DNA of 64,000 bases from Lamprobacter modestohalophilus (GCF_016583905.1 NZ_NRRY01000014.1:1-64000), one strand, 5' to 3'. Shown: positions 31,954 to 40,556, numbered from the stretch's first letter. The notes: generated by a model not told the origin, from the sequence alone. Numbers and translations are program-made.

Positions 31954-34059
31954 TCAGGCCCCGGAAACATCAGGCCCCGGAAACGATGACATGCGTATCC
32001 ACTCCCAAAAGGCGAGATGCGCTTGGCGGCTGACCTCGGGATCGATCACGCATTCGATCATACCTGGCGTCAGACCGACTTCAGACAGTGCCGCGTCGAG
32101 GCCTTCAGCATCCTCGACCCGCCAATGGCGCAGCCCGGCGAGCGCCGCCAGGGCCGATAGCTCGACGCGTTGTGGGGTCTGCCAAAGGCGCTCGAAGTCC
32201 GCGAGTCCTCGCTGCGGCAAATAATCGAAGATATGCCCGCCACCATTATTCAGCACCAGCAGCGGTCGATCGAGCCGGGTCGCCAACAGGAGCCCACTGA
32301 GATCGTGGCAGAGTGAGAGGTCACCCACCAGCCCCCAGCACGCAAGCCCAGCCTGATGGATTCCCGCCAAGGTCGACAGATAGCCGTCGATGCCGCTGGC
32401 GCCGCGATTGCCGAGCAGCGTGACTTGAGCGCCACCGGCACGCCACCAGGTATCTAGCTGGCGGATCGGCATCGAATTGGCGCAGAACAGGGCCTCGCCA
32501 TCCGGGATCGCAGCCCTGAGCGCAGCAATCACCTGGGCCTCGCTCCAAGACAACGTCCGCAGCAGGCCCGCCTTGCGCTCGTCGATCCGCGCCTCCTGAA
32601 CTGCTGGGCTGGGTCGCAGACGCAGATCCGCTGATGTATCCGTTGCCGAGGAGGCCAGCCCGGAAGAAGGACTCGCTTGCGCGAGGCTCGCAGCAACGAG
32701 CCGCCAGGTCTCCTGCTCGGCCGCACGCCAGCGCGCCAGCCAATCGGGGCGAGGTTTGACCAGTCCTTGCACGCGCAGTGCATCGCAGACCGCCGCGGCC
32801 GGGAGCTCAAGCCGGAGCAACGCATCATGACTGGGATCGGACCAAACGCCTGTCTCAGAGATCAAGATCGCGGGCACGCCCTCTAACCATTGGCCGAGCA
32901 GCTTTGAAACCGGTGCCCTCCCAATGCGCAGCACCCAGTCCGGGCGCAGAACTCGGGCGACCTTGGGGTGACGCAAGAAGCTGTCGTAAGCACTGATTTG
33001 AGTCTCAGCGATCGCTGGCTGCGCGCTGGCGCGAAGCCCTGAGAGCGGATCAACCAGAACCGGCAAGGCTAACGCCTCAGCACAACGCCAAAGACTCGGC
33101 GCCAGACTCAGCCACGGAGCGCTACTCACCGGCGTGCGCAGCTCCGAACCGGGACCGCAAAGGATCAGGCCGCGGCCGGCTGGCCAGCTCCTGAGCTCAA
33201 CCTCGAGCCGAGTCACCATGGGCTCAGCCCCGTGTGGCTCAGCCCCGTGTGGCTCAGTCCCGCGTGGCTCAGCCCCCTGTGGCTCAGCCCCGTTTGGCTC
33301 AGCCTCGCGGCTCCTTTCGGCAACCGGCCCAGTCTTAAGTCGCGCGAATCCAGTCTCATTGCCCTCAGAGTCGTTGCACTCAGCCACATTGTCCACGGAT
33401 TCAACAGCAATCGACCCAGCATCCACTGAGCGCAAAGGGGGTTCCGCGCCTTCAAGGTCCACGGCCGCGGTGCACGCTGGACCTGGCACCAAAGGCTCGT
33501 CAAAGGGCAGATTGAGATGCACCGGTCCAGCGCGCTGACCGCTGCTGACCAGCGCCACGCGGCGACCCAACGCCCGTTGCGCTTTGAGCGCCGGCGCTGT
33601 TGCCTGCGGCAGGCCTGGGTCTAGGAATTCGCGCACAAAGGCGCCGAACAAGCGCGTCTGGTCGATGGTCTGATTTGCACCCCAGCCCCGTAACCGAGGT
33701 GGGCGATCCGCGGACAGCAGCAGCAACGGCAAGCCAACCTCCGCAGCCTCAATGACCGCCGGATACCAGTGCGCCGGCGCGCTGCCAGAGGTTGCGAGCA
33801 GCGCGACCGGACGTAATTGCGCACGCGCGATACCCAACGCAAAAAACGCTGCGCTGCGCTCATCCAGGATCGGCGTCAATTGCAAACAACCGGCCACCTC
33901 GAGTTGCTGCGCCGCGATCAGCAAGGGCGTCGAGCGCGCGCCGGGCGAGAGCACGAGATGGCGCAGGCCGGCCGACACCATCCCCTCCAGCAGGGCCAGC
34001 GACCAGCGCAGGTTAAGGCAGCCGATATCGCCGCAGCCAATATCGTCGGCGGCGCTCAC
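31954..34059 (-). CDS. menD: MenD (SEPHCHC synthase)
   Basis: Thiamine-diphosphate enzyme joining 2-oxoglutarate to isochorismate. The GTG start at 34059 overlaps the menF stop (GTGA), giving 701 residues against about 556 in E. coli. The N-terminal domain has HLVLSPGARSTPL and FFALGIARAQ (ThDP glutamate region PILDERSAAFF), and the C-terminal ThDP-Mg motif region is LVGDLSLCHDLSG...LVLNNGGGHIF. The excess is mostly a low-complexity insertion around residues 185-290, which includes a pentapeptide series (GAEPH-type) encoded by six 15-bp DNA repeats. Confidence 0.94.
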   Translation of the reverse strand: MSAADDIGCGDIGCLNLRWSLALLEGMVSAGLRHLVLSPGARSTPLLIAAQQLEVAGCLQLTPILDERSAAFFALGIARAQLRPVALLATSGSAPAHWYPAVIEAAEVGLPLLLLSADRPPRLRGWGANQTIDQTRLFGAFVREFLDPGLPQATAPALKAQRALGRRVALVSSGQRAGPVHLNLPFDEPLVPGPACTAAVDLEGAEPPLRSVDAGSIAVESVDNVAECNDSEGNETGFARLKTGPVAERSREAEPNGAEPQGAEPRGTEPHGAEPHGAEPMVTRLEVELRSWPAGRGLILCGPGSELRTPVSSAPWLSLAPSLWRCAEALALPVLVDPLSGLRASAQPAIAETQISAYDSFLRHPKVARVLRPDWVLRIGRAPVSKLLGQWLEGVPAILISETGVWSDPSHDALLRLELPAAAVCDALRVQGLVKPRPDWLARWRAAEQETWRLVAASLAQASPSSGLASSATDTSADLRLRPSPAVQEARIDERKAGLLRTLSWSEAQVIAALRAAIPDGEALFCANSMPIRQLDTWWRAGGAQVTLLGNRGASGIDGYLSTLAGIHQAGLACWGLVGDLSLCHDLSGLLLATRLDRPLLVLNNGGGHIFDYLPQRGLADFERLWQTPQRVELSALAALAGLRHWRVEDAEGLDAALSEVGLTPGMIECVIDPEVSRQAHLAFWEWIRMSSFPGPDVSGA
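33221..33310 (-). repeat. Six 15-bp repeats inside menD
   Basis: Units at 33221-33235, 33236-33250 (identical), 33251-33265, 33266-33280, 33281-33295 and 33296-33310 encode GAEPx pentapeptides in the MenD insertion. Near-identity of the units suggests recent expansion. Confidence 0.9.
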
Positions 34060-35531
34060 GCGAACTGCAGTGCGCTGAGCATGGCGCCGAGCTTGGCCTC
34101 GGTCTCGTCCCACTCGGTGGCCGGGTCGGAACCCTTGACGATGCCGGCGCCGGCGTAGAGCTCTGCGCGATGACCGCAGATGCGCGCGCAACGCAGCAGC
34201 ACCCAAAGCTCGCCGCTGAGATCCGGCTCCAGGGTTCCAGCGGCTCCGGTGTACCAACCGCGATCGAACGGCTCACCGTGCTGTAGCCAGCCACGCGCAG
34301 TGTGTCGGGGCTGGCCGTTGGTGGCCGGGGTCGGGTGCAACTGCTCTGCCAGTTGGAAGACATCGACCGCCTCATCGGCGTAGGCGCGAATCGGGCTCCA
34401 CAGATGCTGCGCATTGCTGAGCTGCATGAGCTGAGGCTCGGCTGGTGTTTCTATATCGGTGCTGCAGGGCTCGAGCGCTTCGCAGATGGCATCAATGACG
34501 AATTGATGCTCACGCAGGTTCTTGTCCGAGGCTCGCAGGGCAAGCCCCAGAGCCGTATCGGCCGCACTGTCGGCATCTCGCCCCGCGGTACCGGCAATCG
34601 CATCGACCTCGATCTCGCGGCCTTGCTGACTGAGCAACCGTTCCGGTGTCGCGGCCACGAAACTGGAGCCATTGCGACGCAGCTGAACCACCTGACACGA
34701 CGGAAACAGGCAACTCAGTGCACCCAGTAGCCGATCGACATCGAAACCGCGGGTGCCGGCCACATCCAAACGCCGCGATAGCACCACCTTCTGCAGGCTG
34801 CCGTAGTTGATTTCGTGCAGCGCCTGATCGACCAGCTCTGCCCAACCGGCCTGGTCTGGCTCAGCGAAGTCGCGCCGCAGATGCGCGGCGGTGAGGGGCC
34901 CATCAACCGGCCGATAGAGCCCCGGCACCAGCCGCTCGAGCGCCTCGCTCCAACGCTGGAGCAGCCTCTCTGCAGTCGTCGGCCGCGGCGCTGAGAGCAC
35001 CAGAGCCGCCTCGCCCTGGCAGGCGCGAACGCCCACCTCAGGCACCCAGAACAGCGCGTTCGGCAGATGATCCTCGATCATCGGCGCAGCGTCGCCCGTT
35101 GCCGCAAAGCCGAACATCGCGAAGGCGTCAAGGCCGGTCTCATCGGGATCAGCGCGATCCCAGTGCGGACGCAGCGCACGACCGGCCGCCGCGAGCCGCT
35201 GCAGTCGATCGGGACCCTCAGCGCTCCACTCCGCGGCGCAGCCATAGCCCGCCCGCAGCTCATCGCGATGTACATGGCGGAACTGAAAGTGCGGGCCGGC
35301 GAGTTGTGGCAGCGAGGTCGGCACGCGCGGCAACGCCAGCAGCAGCGACACCAGCCCCTGATCCTGGTCGAGCGGCAACGCGGCAACGCCCTCCGTGAGG
35401 GCGGCCTTTAGTTGATCGAGCACTTGCAGCGGAGCGCGCACCTGAGGGCCTTCCAAATCTGCCAGCACAGCGGCCTGTGGCAAATGCCAGCGGCCTGCTG
35501 TGGTTTCATCCCTGCTCGGCCCAGAAGGCAT
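34056..35531 (-). CDS. menF: Isochorismate synthase
   Basis: Chorismate-to-isochorismate isomerase opening the menaquinone branch. With ATG 35531 the product has 491 residues, overlapping the upstream hydrolase gene by 26 bp. The chorismate-binding C-terminal domain contains KVVLSRRLDV, SSFVAATPERLLSQ, EVDAIAGTAGRDAD, KNLREHQFVIDAI, HLWSPIRAY and LHPTPATNGQPR. The N-terminal part is variable, as usual in MenF. Its stop overlaps the menD start. Confidence 0.93.
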   Translation of the reverse strand: MPSGPSRDETTAGRWHLPQAAVLADLEGPQVRAPLQVLDQLKAALTEGVAALPLDQDQGLVSLLLALPRVPTSLPQLAGPHFQFRHVHRDELRAGYGCAAEWSAEGPDRLQRLAAAGRALRPHWDRADPDETGLDAFAMFGFAATGDAAPMIEDHLPNALFWVPEVGVRACQGEAALVLSAPRPTTAERLLQRWSEALERLVPGLYRPVDGPLTAAHLRRDFAEPDQAGWAELVDQALHEINYGSLQKVVLSRRLDVAGTRGFDVDRLLGALSCLFPSCQVVQLRRNGSSFVAATPERLLSQQGREIEVDAIAGTAGRDADSAADTALGLALRASDKNLREHQFVIDAICEALEPCSTDIETPAEPQLMQLSNAQHLWSPIRAYADEAVDVFQLAEQLHPTPATNGQPRHTARGWLQHGEPFDRGWYTGAAGTLEPDLSGELWVLLRCARICGHRAELYAGAGIVKGSDPATEWDETEAKLGAMLSALQFA

Positions 35532-36453
35532 CCAACGCCGCACTGCAGTCAGCCGTTCGCTCCCATTGCGGGATGCCAAGCGTAGGCACGATGCGCACCG
35601 CCTTCCAGTTGCTGTGACTGGCGACCAGATCGGCCAGCAACTCAAAACCAACGTTGGCATCGCGGTCATAGAGCACCAACACCGGCAACTGCAGCTTGGC
35701 GTAGAGCGTCTCCGTCGCCTGGCGGGTAAACAATTGACCAGCTAGGAAATAGTACGGCGCATGCCGCGCCCCTGGCTGGTGCGAGGTGGCATAGGCGTAA
35801 TCGACCATCGCCTCCGGCGGCGTGCCGACATAGCTGCGCTGCAGGAAGTAGCGAATGCTCGGTCGCTTGGTCAGCAGCTGGTACAGCCCTTGGCCGAGGC
35901 CAGGCAGGGTGAAGACGCTGTGCATCGCGCGCCCAACGCCGCCGGATGGCAGCTTGCGCGCACTGAAGCCGGTTGGCGAGAGCAGGGTCAGGCTGAGAAA
36001 GCGCTCACTGGCGCTCAATGCGGCACGGGCGGCAAATTCGCTGCTCAGCGAGAAGGCGATCACGTCGGCTGGCGCTTGAACCACATTGGTGAGGAAGGCA
36101 ATGATCGCGTTGGCGTAGAGCTCGGGCGAGTATGGCCGATCACTGCGATCAGAGAAGCCGAAGCCGGGCAGCTCCGGCACATAGACGCGCCGTGTCGCCC
36201 GGTAGTGATCGTACAGCGGCTTCATCTCGAACGCGCTGGGGGCGGCGTTGATGCTATGCAGCAGCACTAATGGGCGGCCATCTTCCGGCCCGCCGACGTA
36301 ATAACTGATCTCTTTCAGGTGCGAGGTGGCGAAGCTATCGCGCGTCGCATCCAAGGCCTCAGGCAGCGCGACCTGCCGACGCATCGGTGCGTCATCGGCC
36401 GTTGTCTGTTTGCTAAAGCCGGAATCGAGACGGGCTCCCGTGACTGCGGACAT
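35506..36453 (-). CDS. Alpha/beta-fold hydrolase with altered active site
   Basis: A 315-residue alpha/beta-fold protein. The core LVLLHSINAAPSAFEM, RVYVPELPGFGFSDRSDRPY and LLSPTGFSA are clear. The nucleophile elbow reads AFSLSSEFA (S-x-S-x-S-like rather than G-x-S-x-G), and where a catalytic histidine is expected near the C-terminus the sequence is TLGIPQWER, apparently with Gln in its place. It could be a non-catalytic or divergent enzyme. It overlaps menF by 26 bp and so is probably co-expressed with the men genes. A repeat-encoded frame ends five bases before its ATG. Confidence 0.8.
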   Translation of the reverse strand: MSAVTGARLDSGFSKQTTADDAPMRRQVALPEALDATRDSFATSHLKEISYYVGGPEDGRPLVLLHSINAAPSAFEMKPLYDHYRATRRVYVPELPGFGFSDRSDRPYSPELYANAIIAFLTNVVQAPADVIAFSLSSEFAARAALSASERFLSLTLLSPTGFSARKLPSGGVGRAMHSVFTLPGLGQGLYQLLTKRPSIRYFLQRSYVGTPPEAMVDYAYATSHQPGARHAPYYFLAGQLFTRQATETLYAKLQLPVLVLYDRDANVGFELLADLVASHSNWKAVRIVPTLGIPQWERTADCSAALDAFWAEQG

Positions 36454-36458
36454 GGGAT

Positions 36459-36640
36459 TTACCTAATTGTTGATGGCGGATGTTCCGAGGGATGGAGGAT
36501 CGACCTCCGCTGGATCAGCGGCGCAGCCGCGGCGCTGATCGCGAGACGCCGGTTTGCCAGCGACCTGTTTGCGAGCGACCGGTTTGCCAGCAACCTGTTT
36601 TCCAGCAAAAAAAGCCGTTCGGTCAATACCGGTGGCTCAC
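36459..36640 (-). other. Bridging frames with pentapeptide repeats between SOUL gene and hydrolase
   Basis: The SOUL-protein TGA (36639-36637) overlaps GTG 36640 (GTGA), opening GTG AGC CAC CGG TAT TGA, five codons. Its stop overlaps TTG 36626 (TTGA), opening a 55-codon frame through four 15-bp repeats (36548-36607) that encode NRLLA/NRSLA pentapeptides. It ends TAA at 36461-36459, five bases before the hydrolase ATG at 36453. The 15-bp period keeps the frame open. Overlaps are seen; translation is inferred. Confidence 0.55.
36548..36607 (-). repeat. Four 15-bp tandem repeats
   Basis: Units lie at 36548-36562, 36563-36577, 36578-36592 and 36593-36607, alternating between CCGGTTTGCCAGC and CCTGTTTGCGAGC types. 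They lie inside the bridging frame 36459-36626. Confidence 0.85.
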
Positions 36641-37254
36641 TCTGCAACGCTCGCGGGAGGCGCTGGGTCAGCAACCTCAACCAGCACCTCGTTGCGGCGC
36701 AGCAGCCCTGGCACGAAGGGGGCATTGTAGCGCGCGAAGATCGGCGCGCCGATCACCGATCGCCCAGACGCAGCAATCGCTGCCAAGAGATCGGCTTCGC
36801 GCTCGCGATAGCGGTCCTCGCCCCAGCCGCCGCGATAGCGCTTCGCCGCCATCAGCCGCGGCGGCAGCCGGTGTAACGAGACACGCGCATCGGCCGGTGC
36901 CGGCAGGTAAGACATCGGATACTCCTTCGGCATCACGAACTGCACCAGCCAATCAGTCTCAGACACCTCGGTGAGCGGCTGTTGATTCACCGGCGCCATC
37001 ATGGGCAGGTTGCGGCCACCGCTGTTGCCACCTTGGATGTAGTTGACCAAAGGCTCGAAGGCACGCGAACTCGCCTGGTCAAAATCGGCCGACACCCGGA
37101 CCTGGGCAACATTAAACGGCGCATAGCGGCGCAGCTCGAAGCCATCGCCCTTGGCGACCACCTCGAAATCAGGCTCCGGCAGTGAGATCAGCGCAATGGC
37201 GATCAGCACCAGCGGGATCAGCGCCGCAATGGCGATCAGCGTTTTGCGTTTCAT
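36637..37254 (-). CDS. SOUL-family haem-binding protein, membrane-anchored
   Basis: From ATG 37254 the product has 205 residues. An N-terminal hydrophobic helix (LIAIAALIPLVLIAIALISL) suggests a signal anchor placing the domain in the periplasm. The SOUL/HEBP domain starts FEVVAKGDGFELRRYAPFNV and continues with FEPLVNYIQGGN, VSETDWLVQFVMPKEY and AVKRYRGGW-like AAKRYRGGW. Haem binding is inferred from family members. It is the first gene of a possible unit with the hydrolase and men genes, joined by the bridging frames. Confidence 0.88.
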   Translation of the reverse strand: MKRKTLIAIAALIPLVLIAIALISLPEPDFEVVAKGDGFELRRYAPFNVAQVRVSADFDQASSRAFEPLVNYIQGGNSGGRNLPMMAPVNQQPLTEVSETDWLVQFVMPKEYPMSYLPAPADARVSLHRLPPRLMAAKRYRGGWGEDRYREREADLLAAIAASGRSVIGAPIFARYNAPFVPGLLRRNEVLVEVADPAPPASVAE

Positions 37255-37409
37255 AGCAAGCCTCGAACTGCCCAATCCGCAGGTTAACCGATGATTCAAC
37301 CATGTCACCCGCCTCCGCGCGTTGTCCAACGTCAAGCACCAGTGGCGAGACAGCGGCCGCTGGCGTCACGGACTGCTACAATCTATTGTCTTGATTAGCG
37401 CCCCCTGAA

Positions 37410-38123
37410 GTGACCATCCTATCGACCCTCATGAGTACGCTGATGTTCCGAACCATGCCTCCCCGCAAGCGCCCCTCGTTAGGCTCTGCGCTGTGCGCGC
37501 TGTTGCTGTTGGCAACAGCAAACGCCGCATTCGCCGAAACCGAGGGCAAGAGCGAGAGCGAGCAGGCGCCGATGACCGGCGACGCCATCTATCGGTACTG
37601 CCAGAGCTGCCACGGCGAGCAGGGCGCCGGCGGCGAGGCCGGCAAGTATCCACGCATCGCTGGCCTGCCAGCGGATTACATCGACAAGCAGCTGCATGAC
37701 TTCAAGGCTCAACGCCGCGTCAACAAGCCGATGATCCCGATCTTCAAGCACCATCGTTTCGATGAGACCGTCATCGACCTGGTCGCTGAGTACATTGCAA
37801 CGATGCGGCCACCCGAGCTCGCTTTGTGGCCCTACCAACCGAGCGAGGCGGCACTCGCGGATTATGGCTCGAAGCAAGCGCTAGCCAGCGCCGGCGCCGA
37901 GCGCTATCAGGCCGACTGCGCGAGCTGCCACGGCGACGATGGGGACGGTAGCCTCGGCAACGGCCCACCACTGATCGATCAGTATCCGGCCTACCTCAGC
38001 AAGCAGATCAGCGACTTCGCCGCCGGGCGCCGCGAGCACGCCGCCGCTGAGCAATGCGGAGCACCAGATGCCGCGGAGTCAGAGGCGCTGATCTTCCACC
38101 TGGTTGAGCTTGGCAAAGGCTGA
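37410..38123 (+). CDS. Dihaem c-type cytochrome (c4-like)
   Basis: Periplasmic electron carrier of 237 residues from GTG 37410; ATG codons at 37431, 37443 and 37458 are alternatives. A signal peptide ending ATANAAFAE is clear. Two haem-binding motifs, CQSCHGE and CASCHGDDGDG, define two class I domains; candidate axial methionines lie in KPMIPIFKHH and further on. The layout resembles cytochrome c4. The next gene overlaps its end by 20 bp. Confidence 0.9.
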   Translation: MTILSTLMSTLMFRTMPPRKRPSLGSALCALLLLATANAAFAETEGKSESEQAPMTGDAIYRYCQSCHGEQGAGGEAGKYPRIAGLPADYIDKQLHDFKAQRRVNKPMIPIFKHHRFDETVIDLVAEYIATMRPPELALWPYQPSEAALADYGSKQALASAGAERYQADCASCHGDDGDGSLGNGPPLIDQYPAYLSKQISDFAAGRREHAAAEQCGAPDAAESEALIFHLVELGKG

Positions 38124-39198
38124 GCGGCGGCGAACTTGGAGCCGGCCTATCTCGCATCGACGGCTGAACTTCCTCATTCCGGGCAACCTTGCCGCCCCGA
38201 CCGGCGGCTACCGCTATGATCGGCGGATCATCGCTGGGCTGCGCGCGCATGGCTGGCAGGTCAATCCGATTACGCTCGATGCCAGTTTTCCTGCGCCGAG
38301 CGCCGCAGCACGAGCCGATGCCGCAGCCAAGCTGCAAGCCGTTGCCGACAACGAACGGGTGTTGATCGACGGGCTCGCACTCGGGGTGATACCCGAGATC
38401 GTCGAGCAGCAGCAAGCGCGCTTGCGGCTGATCGGGCTGGTGCATCATCCTCTAGCCGATGAGAGCGGGCTCAGCACCGAGTGTAGTCGGGCCTTGCGGG
38501 CATCCGAGTCTGCAGCGTTAGCGCTGATGCACGCGCTGGTCGTCACCAGCGGTGCGACCGCTCGCCGGGTGCAAGCCATGGGTCTCGATGCCGCGCAAAT
38601 CACCGTCATCGAGCCCGGCACCGATCCCGCACCGCTCGCCAAACGCGCCGGGCGCGAGCCTCTGCAACTACTCTGTGTCGGAGCCTTGATCCCGCGCAAG
38701 GGTCATCGGTTCTTGATCGAGGCCCTGGCAACGCTGCGCGACCTTGCCTGGCGACTGACGATCATCGGCAGCCTCGAGCAGGATCGCGCCACCGCGCTGA
38801 ACATCCAGTCTCAAATCCAGACGCTCGGGCTCAGCGAGCGCGTTCTGCTGAGCGGCGAGGTGGATGACAGCAGGCTCGGGGCGGCCTATCAGCAGGCAGA
38901 CCTGTTCGTGCTGCCAAGCCTGCTCGAAGGCTACGGAATGGCTTTCAGCGAGGCCTTAGCACACGGATTGCCGATCCTTGGCTGCAATGCCGGTGCAGTC
39001 GCCGATACGGTGCCGAACACCGCAGGCCTATTGGTCGAGCCCAGGTCGAGCGCCGCACTCGCAGCCGCCCTGCGCCGCCTGCTCAGCAATTCCAGCGAGC
39101 GCGCACAACTCGCGGCGGGCGCTGAGCGCGCAAGAGCGCAACGACCGAACTGGCCAAACCAAGCCCAACGGTGGGCGCAATTGCTCGAAAATGTCTGA
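38104..39198 (+). CDS. Glycosyltransferase family 4 protein
   Basis: GT-B fold sugar transferase, up to 364 residues from TTG 38104. The N-terminal domain begins RRLNFLIPGNLAAPTGGYRYD, with the acceptor-side GGYRYD loop; the C-terminal nucleotide-sugar domain has LQLLCVGALIPRKGHRFLIEAL, DLFVLPSLLEGYGMAFSEAL (E-x7-E) and GLLVEPRSS. The substrate cannot be deduced. The start is uncertain because no ATG precedes the domain. The methyltransferase gene overlaps its end by eight bases. Confidence 0.88.
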   Translation: MSLAKAERRRTWSRPISHRRLNFLIPGNLAAPTGGYRYDRRIIAGLRAHGWQVNPITLDASFPAPSAAARADAAAKLQAVADNERVLIDGLALGVIPEIVEQQQARLRLIGLVHHPLADESGLSTECSRALRASESAALALMHALVVTSGATARRVQAMGLDAAQITVIEPGTDPAPLAKRAGREPLQLLCVGALIPRKGHRFLIEALATLRDLAWRLTIIGSLEQDRATALNIQSQIQTLGLSERVLLSGEVDDSRLGAAYQQADLFVLPSLLEGYGMAFSEALAHGLPILGCNAGAVADTVPNTAGLLVEPRSSAALAAALRRLLSNSSERAQLAAGAERARAQRPNWPNQAQRWAQLLENV

Positions 39199-40153
39199 CT
39201 TGAAGATATTAGACTTCAGCGCCGACTGGCTGAGGCTGCGCGAAGCCGCCGATGCCCGCGCGAGGGCCGGTCATCTGCTTGACGCACTCATGCTGGCTAA
39301 AGCCGACTCGCGGCACACTCCAGAGCGCCGGTTCACCGAGATCCTTGATCTCGGTGCTGGCACCGGCGCCAATCTTCGCTATCTTGCCCCGCGACTGGGC
39401 AGCGGGCAGCGCTGGCGCTGTATCGATCAGAATCCGATCTTGCTGGCGCAACTGCCGCACGCCACCGCCGCCTGGGCGGATCGCCATGATGACCAGATCC
39501 AAGTCGAGCTGGAGACGGATCGGCTGCGCTTCGCCGGGCCAGGCTGGAGCGGCCAGGCACAGACGGAATTGCGCGATCTTACGTTTGCGCCGGTCTCGGC
39601 AGCGGCACAGCAATCAGCACCACAATCGGCACCACAATTGCCTGCACTTCCGTTCACCTTAGCCGCTGGAAGCCTGGTGAGCGCCTCTGCGTTGCTCGAT
39701 CTGGTCTCCGAAGACTGGCTCAGCACCCTGATCAGCAACTGCCAAAGCGCGGGTTGTGCCCTTCTGTTTGCGCTAAGCTACGATGGACGATCAACGCTGA
39801 CGCCGGCCAGGCCCGAGGATCAAGCAATCAACGAACGGGTTAACCAACACCAGCGCGGCGACAAAGGTTTCGGTGCGGCCTTGGGGCCAACCGCGCCCGA
39901 TGCCGCAGAGTCCATGGTGGCCGCTGCGGGTTATTGGTGGCAGAGCGCGAAGAGTGATTGGCAGATCGGCCCGGACAAGCCCGAGCTGCAGAAGGCCCTG
40001 ATCGCTGGCTGGGTTGAGGCGGCACTCGAGCTTGAGCCGCCCGCACAGGCTTGGCTGTCGGAGTGGCAACGGGCTCGACAGGTGCAGATCGAGACCGGGG
40101 AGCTACAGATTCAGGTTGGCCATCGCGATCTCATCGCACTACCGCCCGCGTAG
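39191..40153 (+). CDS. Class I SAM-dependent methyltransferase
   Basis: From ATG 39191 the product has 320 residues. The SAM-binding motif I is ILDLGAGTGANLRYLAP near residue 45, followed by the acidic loop WRCIDQNPILL. A short AQQSAPQSAPQ repeat marks a low-complexity insertion near residue 140. A glycosyltransferase-methyltransferase pair with overlapping ends suggests modification of the same small molecule or glycan; the substrate is unknown. A strong terminator for the opposite strand lies just past its stop. Confidence 0.88.
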   Translation: MSDLKILDFSADWLRLREAADARARAGHLLDALMLAKADSRHTPERRFTEILDLGAGTGANLRYLAPRLGSGQRWRCIDQNPILLAQLPHATAAWADRHDDQIQVELETDRLRFAGPGWSGQAQTELRDLTFAPVSAAAQQSAPQSAPQLPALPFTLAAGSLVSASALLDLVSEDWLSTLISNCQSAGCALLFALSYDGRSTLTPARPEDQAINERVNQHQRGDKGFGAALGPTAPDAAESMVAAAGYWWQSAKSDWQIGPDKPELQKALIAGWVEAALELEPPAQAWLSEWQRARQVQIETGELQIQVGHRDLIALPPA

Positions 40154-40155
40154 CC

Positions 40156-40201
40156 AAAAAAACGGCCGCAGCGACGGGGTGTGTATCCGTCGAGGCGGCC
40201 G
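40156..40201 (-). terminator. Intrinsic terminator (minus strand) for the 51-residue membrane protein gene
   Basis: CGGCCGC (40163-40169) pairs with GCGGCCG (40195-40201), with an inner stem CGACGG (40172-40177)/CCGTCG (40187-40192). On the minus strand the hairpin is followed by seven T (A run 40156-40162). This is a textbook Rho-independent terminator about 95 bp past the small gene's stop. It may also cap the methyltransferase transcript from the other side, though without a T run there. Confidence 0.85.
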
Positions 40202-40295
40202 AAGAGGCTTGCTGCCCAGAAACAGTTGAACAGTGACGAGCTGGCTGACTGACGAGAACCGCGTCAGAGAGGGGCTGACTCGCAGCAGGGCTGCT

Positions 40296-40451
40296 TTAGG
40301 AGTCTCCCGGGCTCATTGTTGCGGGATGGCCATTCGATTCAGAGTCGGCTTTAGCCGACGCGCGATCATTATGCGAGACCAGACCAACCAAGAAGCCGCC
40401 GCTGAGCACAGCCAGCATCAGACCACCGACCGTTAACGCATCGAAACACAT
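40296..40451 (-). CDS. 51-residue single-pass membrane protein, divergent from ompR
   Basis: ATG 40451 is preceded by GGAGGT eight bases upstream. The peptide starts MCFDALTVGGLMLAVLSGGF and continues LVGLVSHNDR, one membrane helix, then a polar Ser/Ala/Asp-rich tail of about 20 residues. An intrinsic terminator follows on the same strand, and its promoter would share the OmpR-box region at 40557-40588. I recognise no family. The strong ribosome-binding site plus terminator make a real gene likely. A longer frame from 40544 is open but has no good ribosome-binding site. Confidence 0.65.
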   Translation of the reverse strand: MCFDALTVGGLMLAVLSGGFLVGLVSHNDRASAKADSESNGHPATMSPGDS

Positions 40452-40556
40452 ACCACTACCTCCGTTTCGCGCATCGAAGAAAGACAAGGCGGAGTCGGAA
40501 CCATAGACTCCATCCGTTGTTGCCAGTATCGCCGCAGTCAACAACCAGGGTATTTC

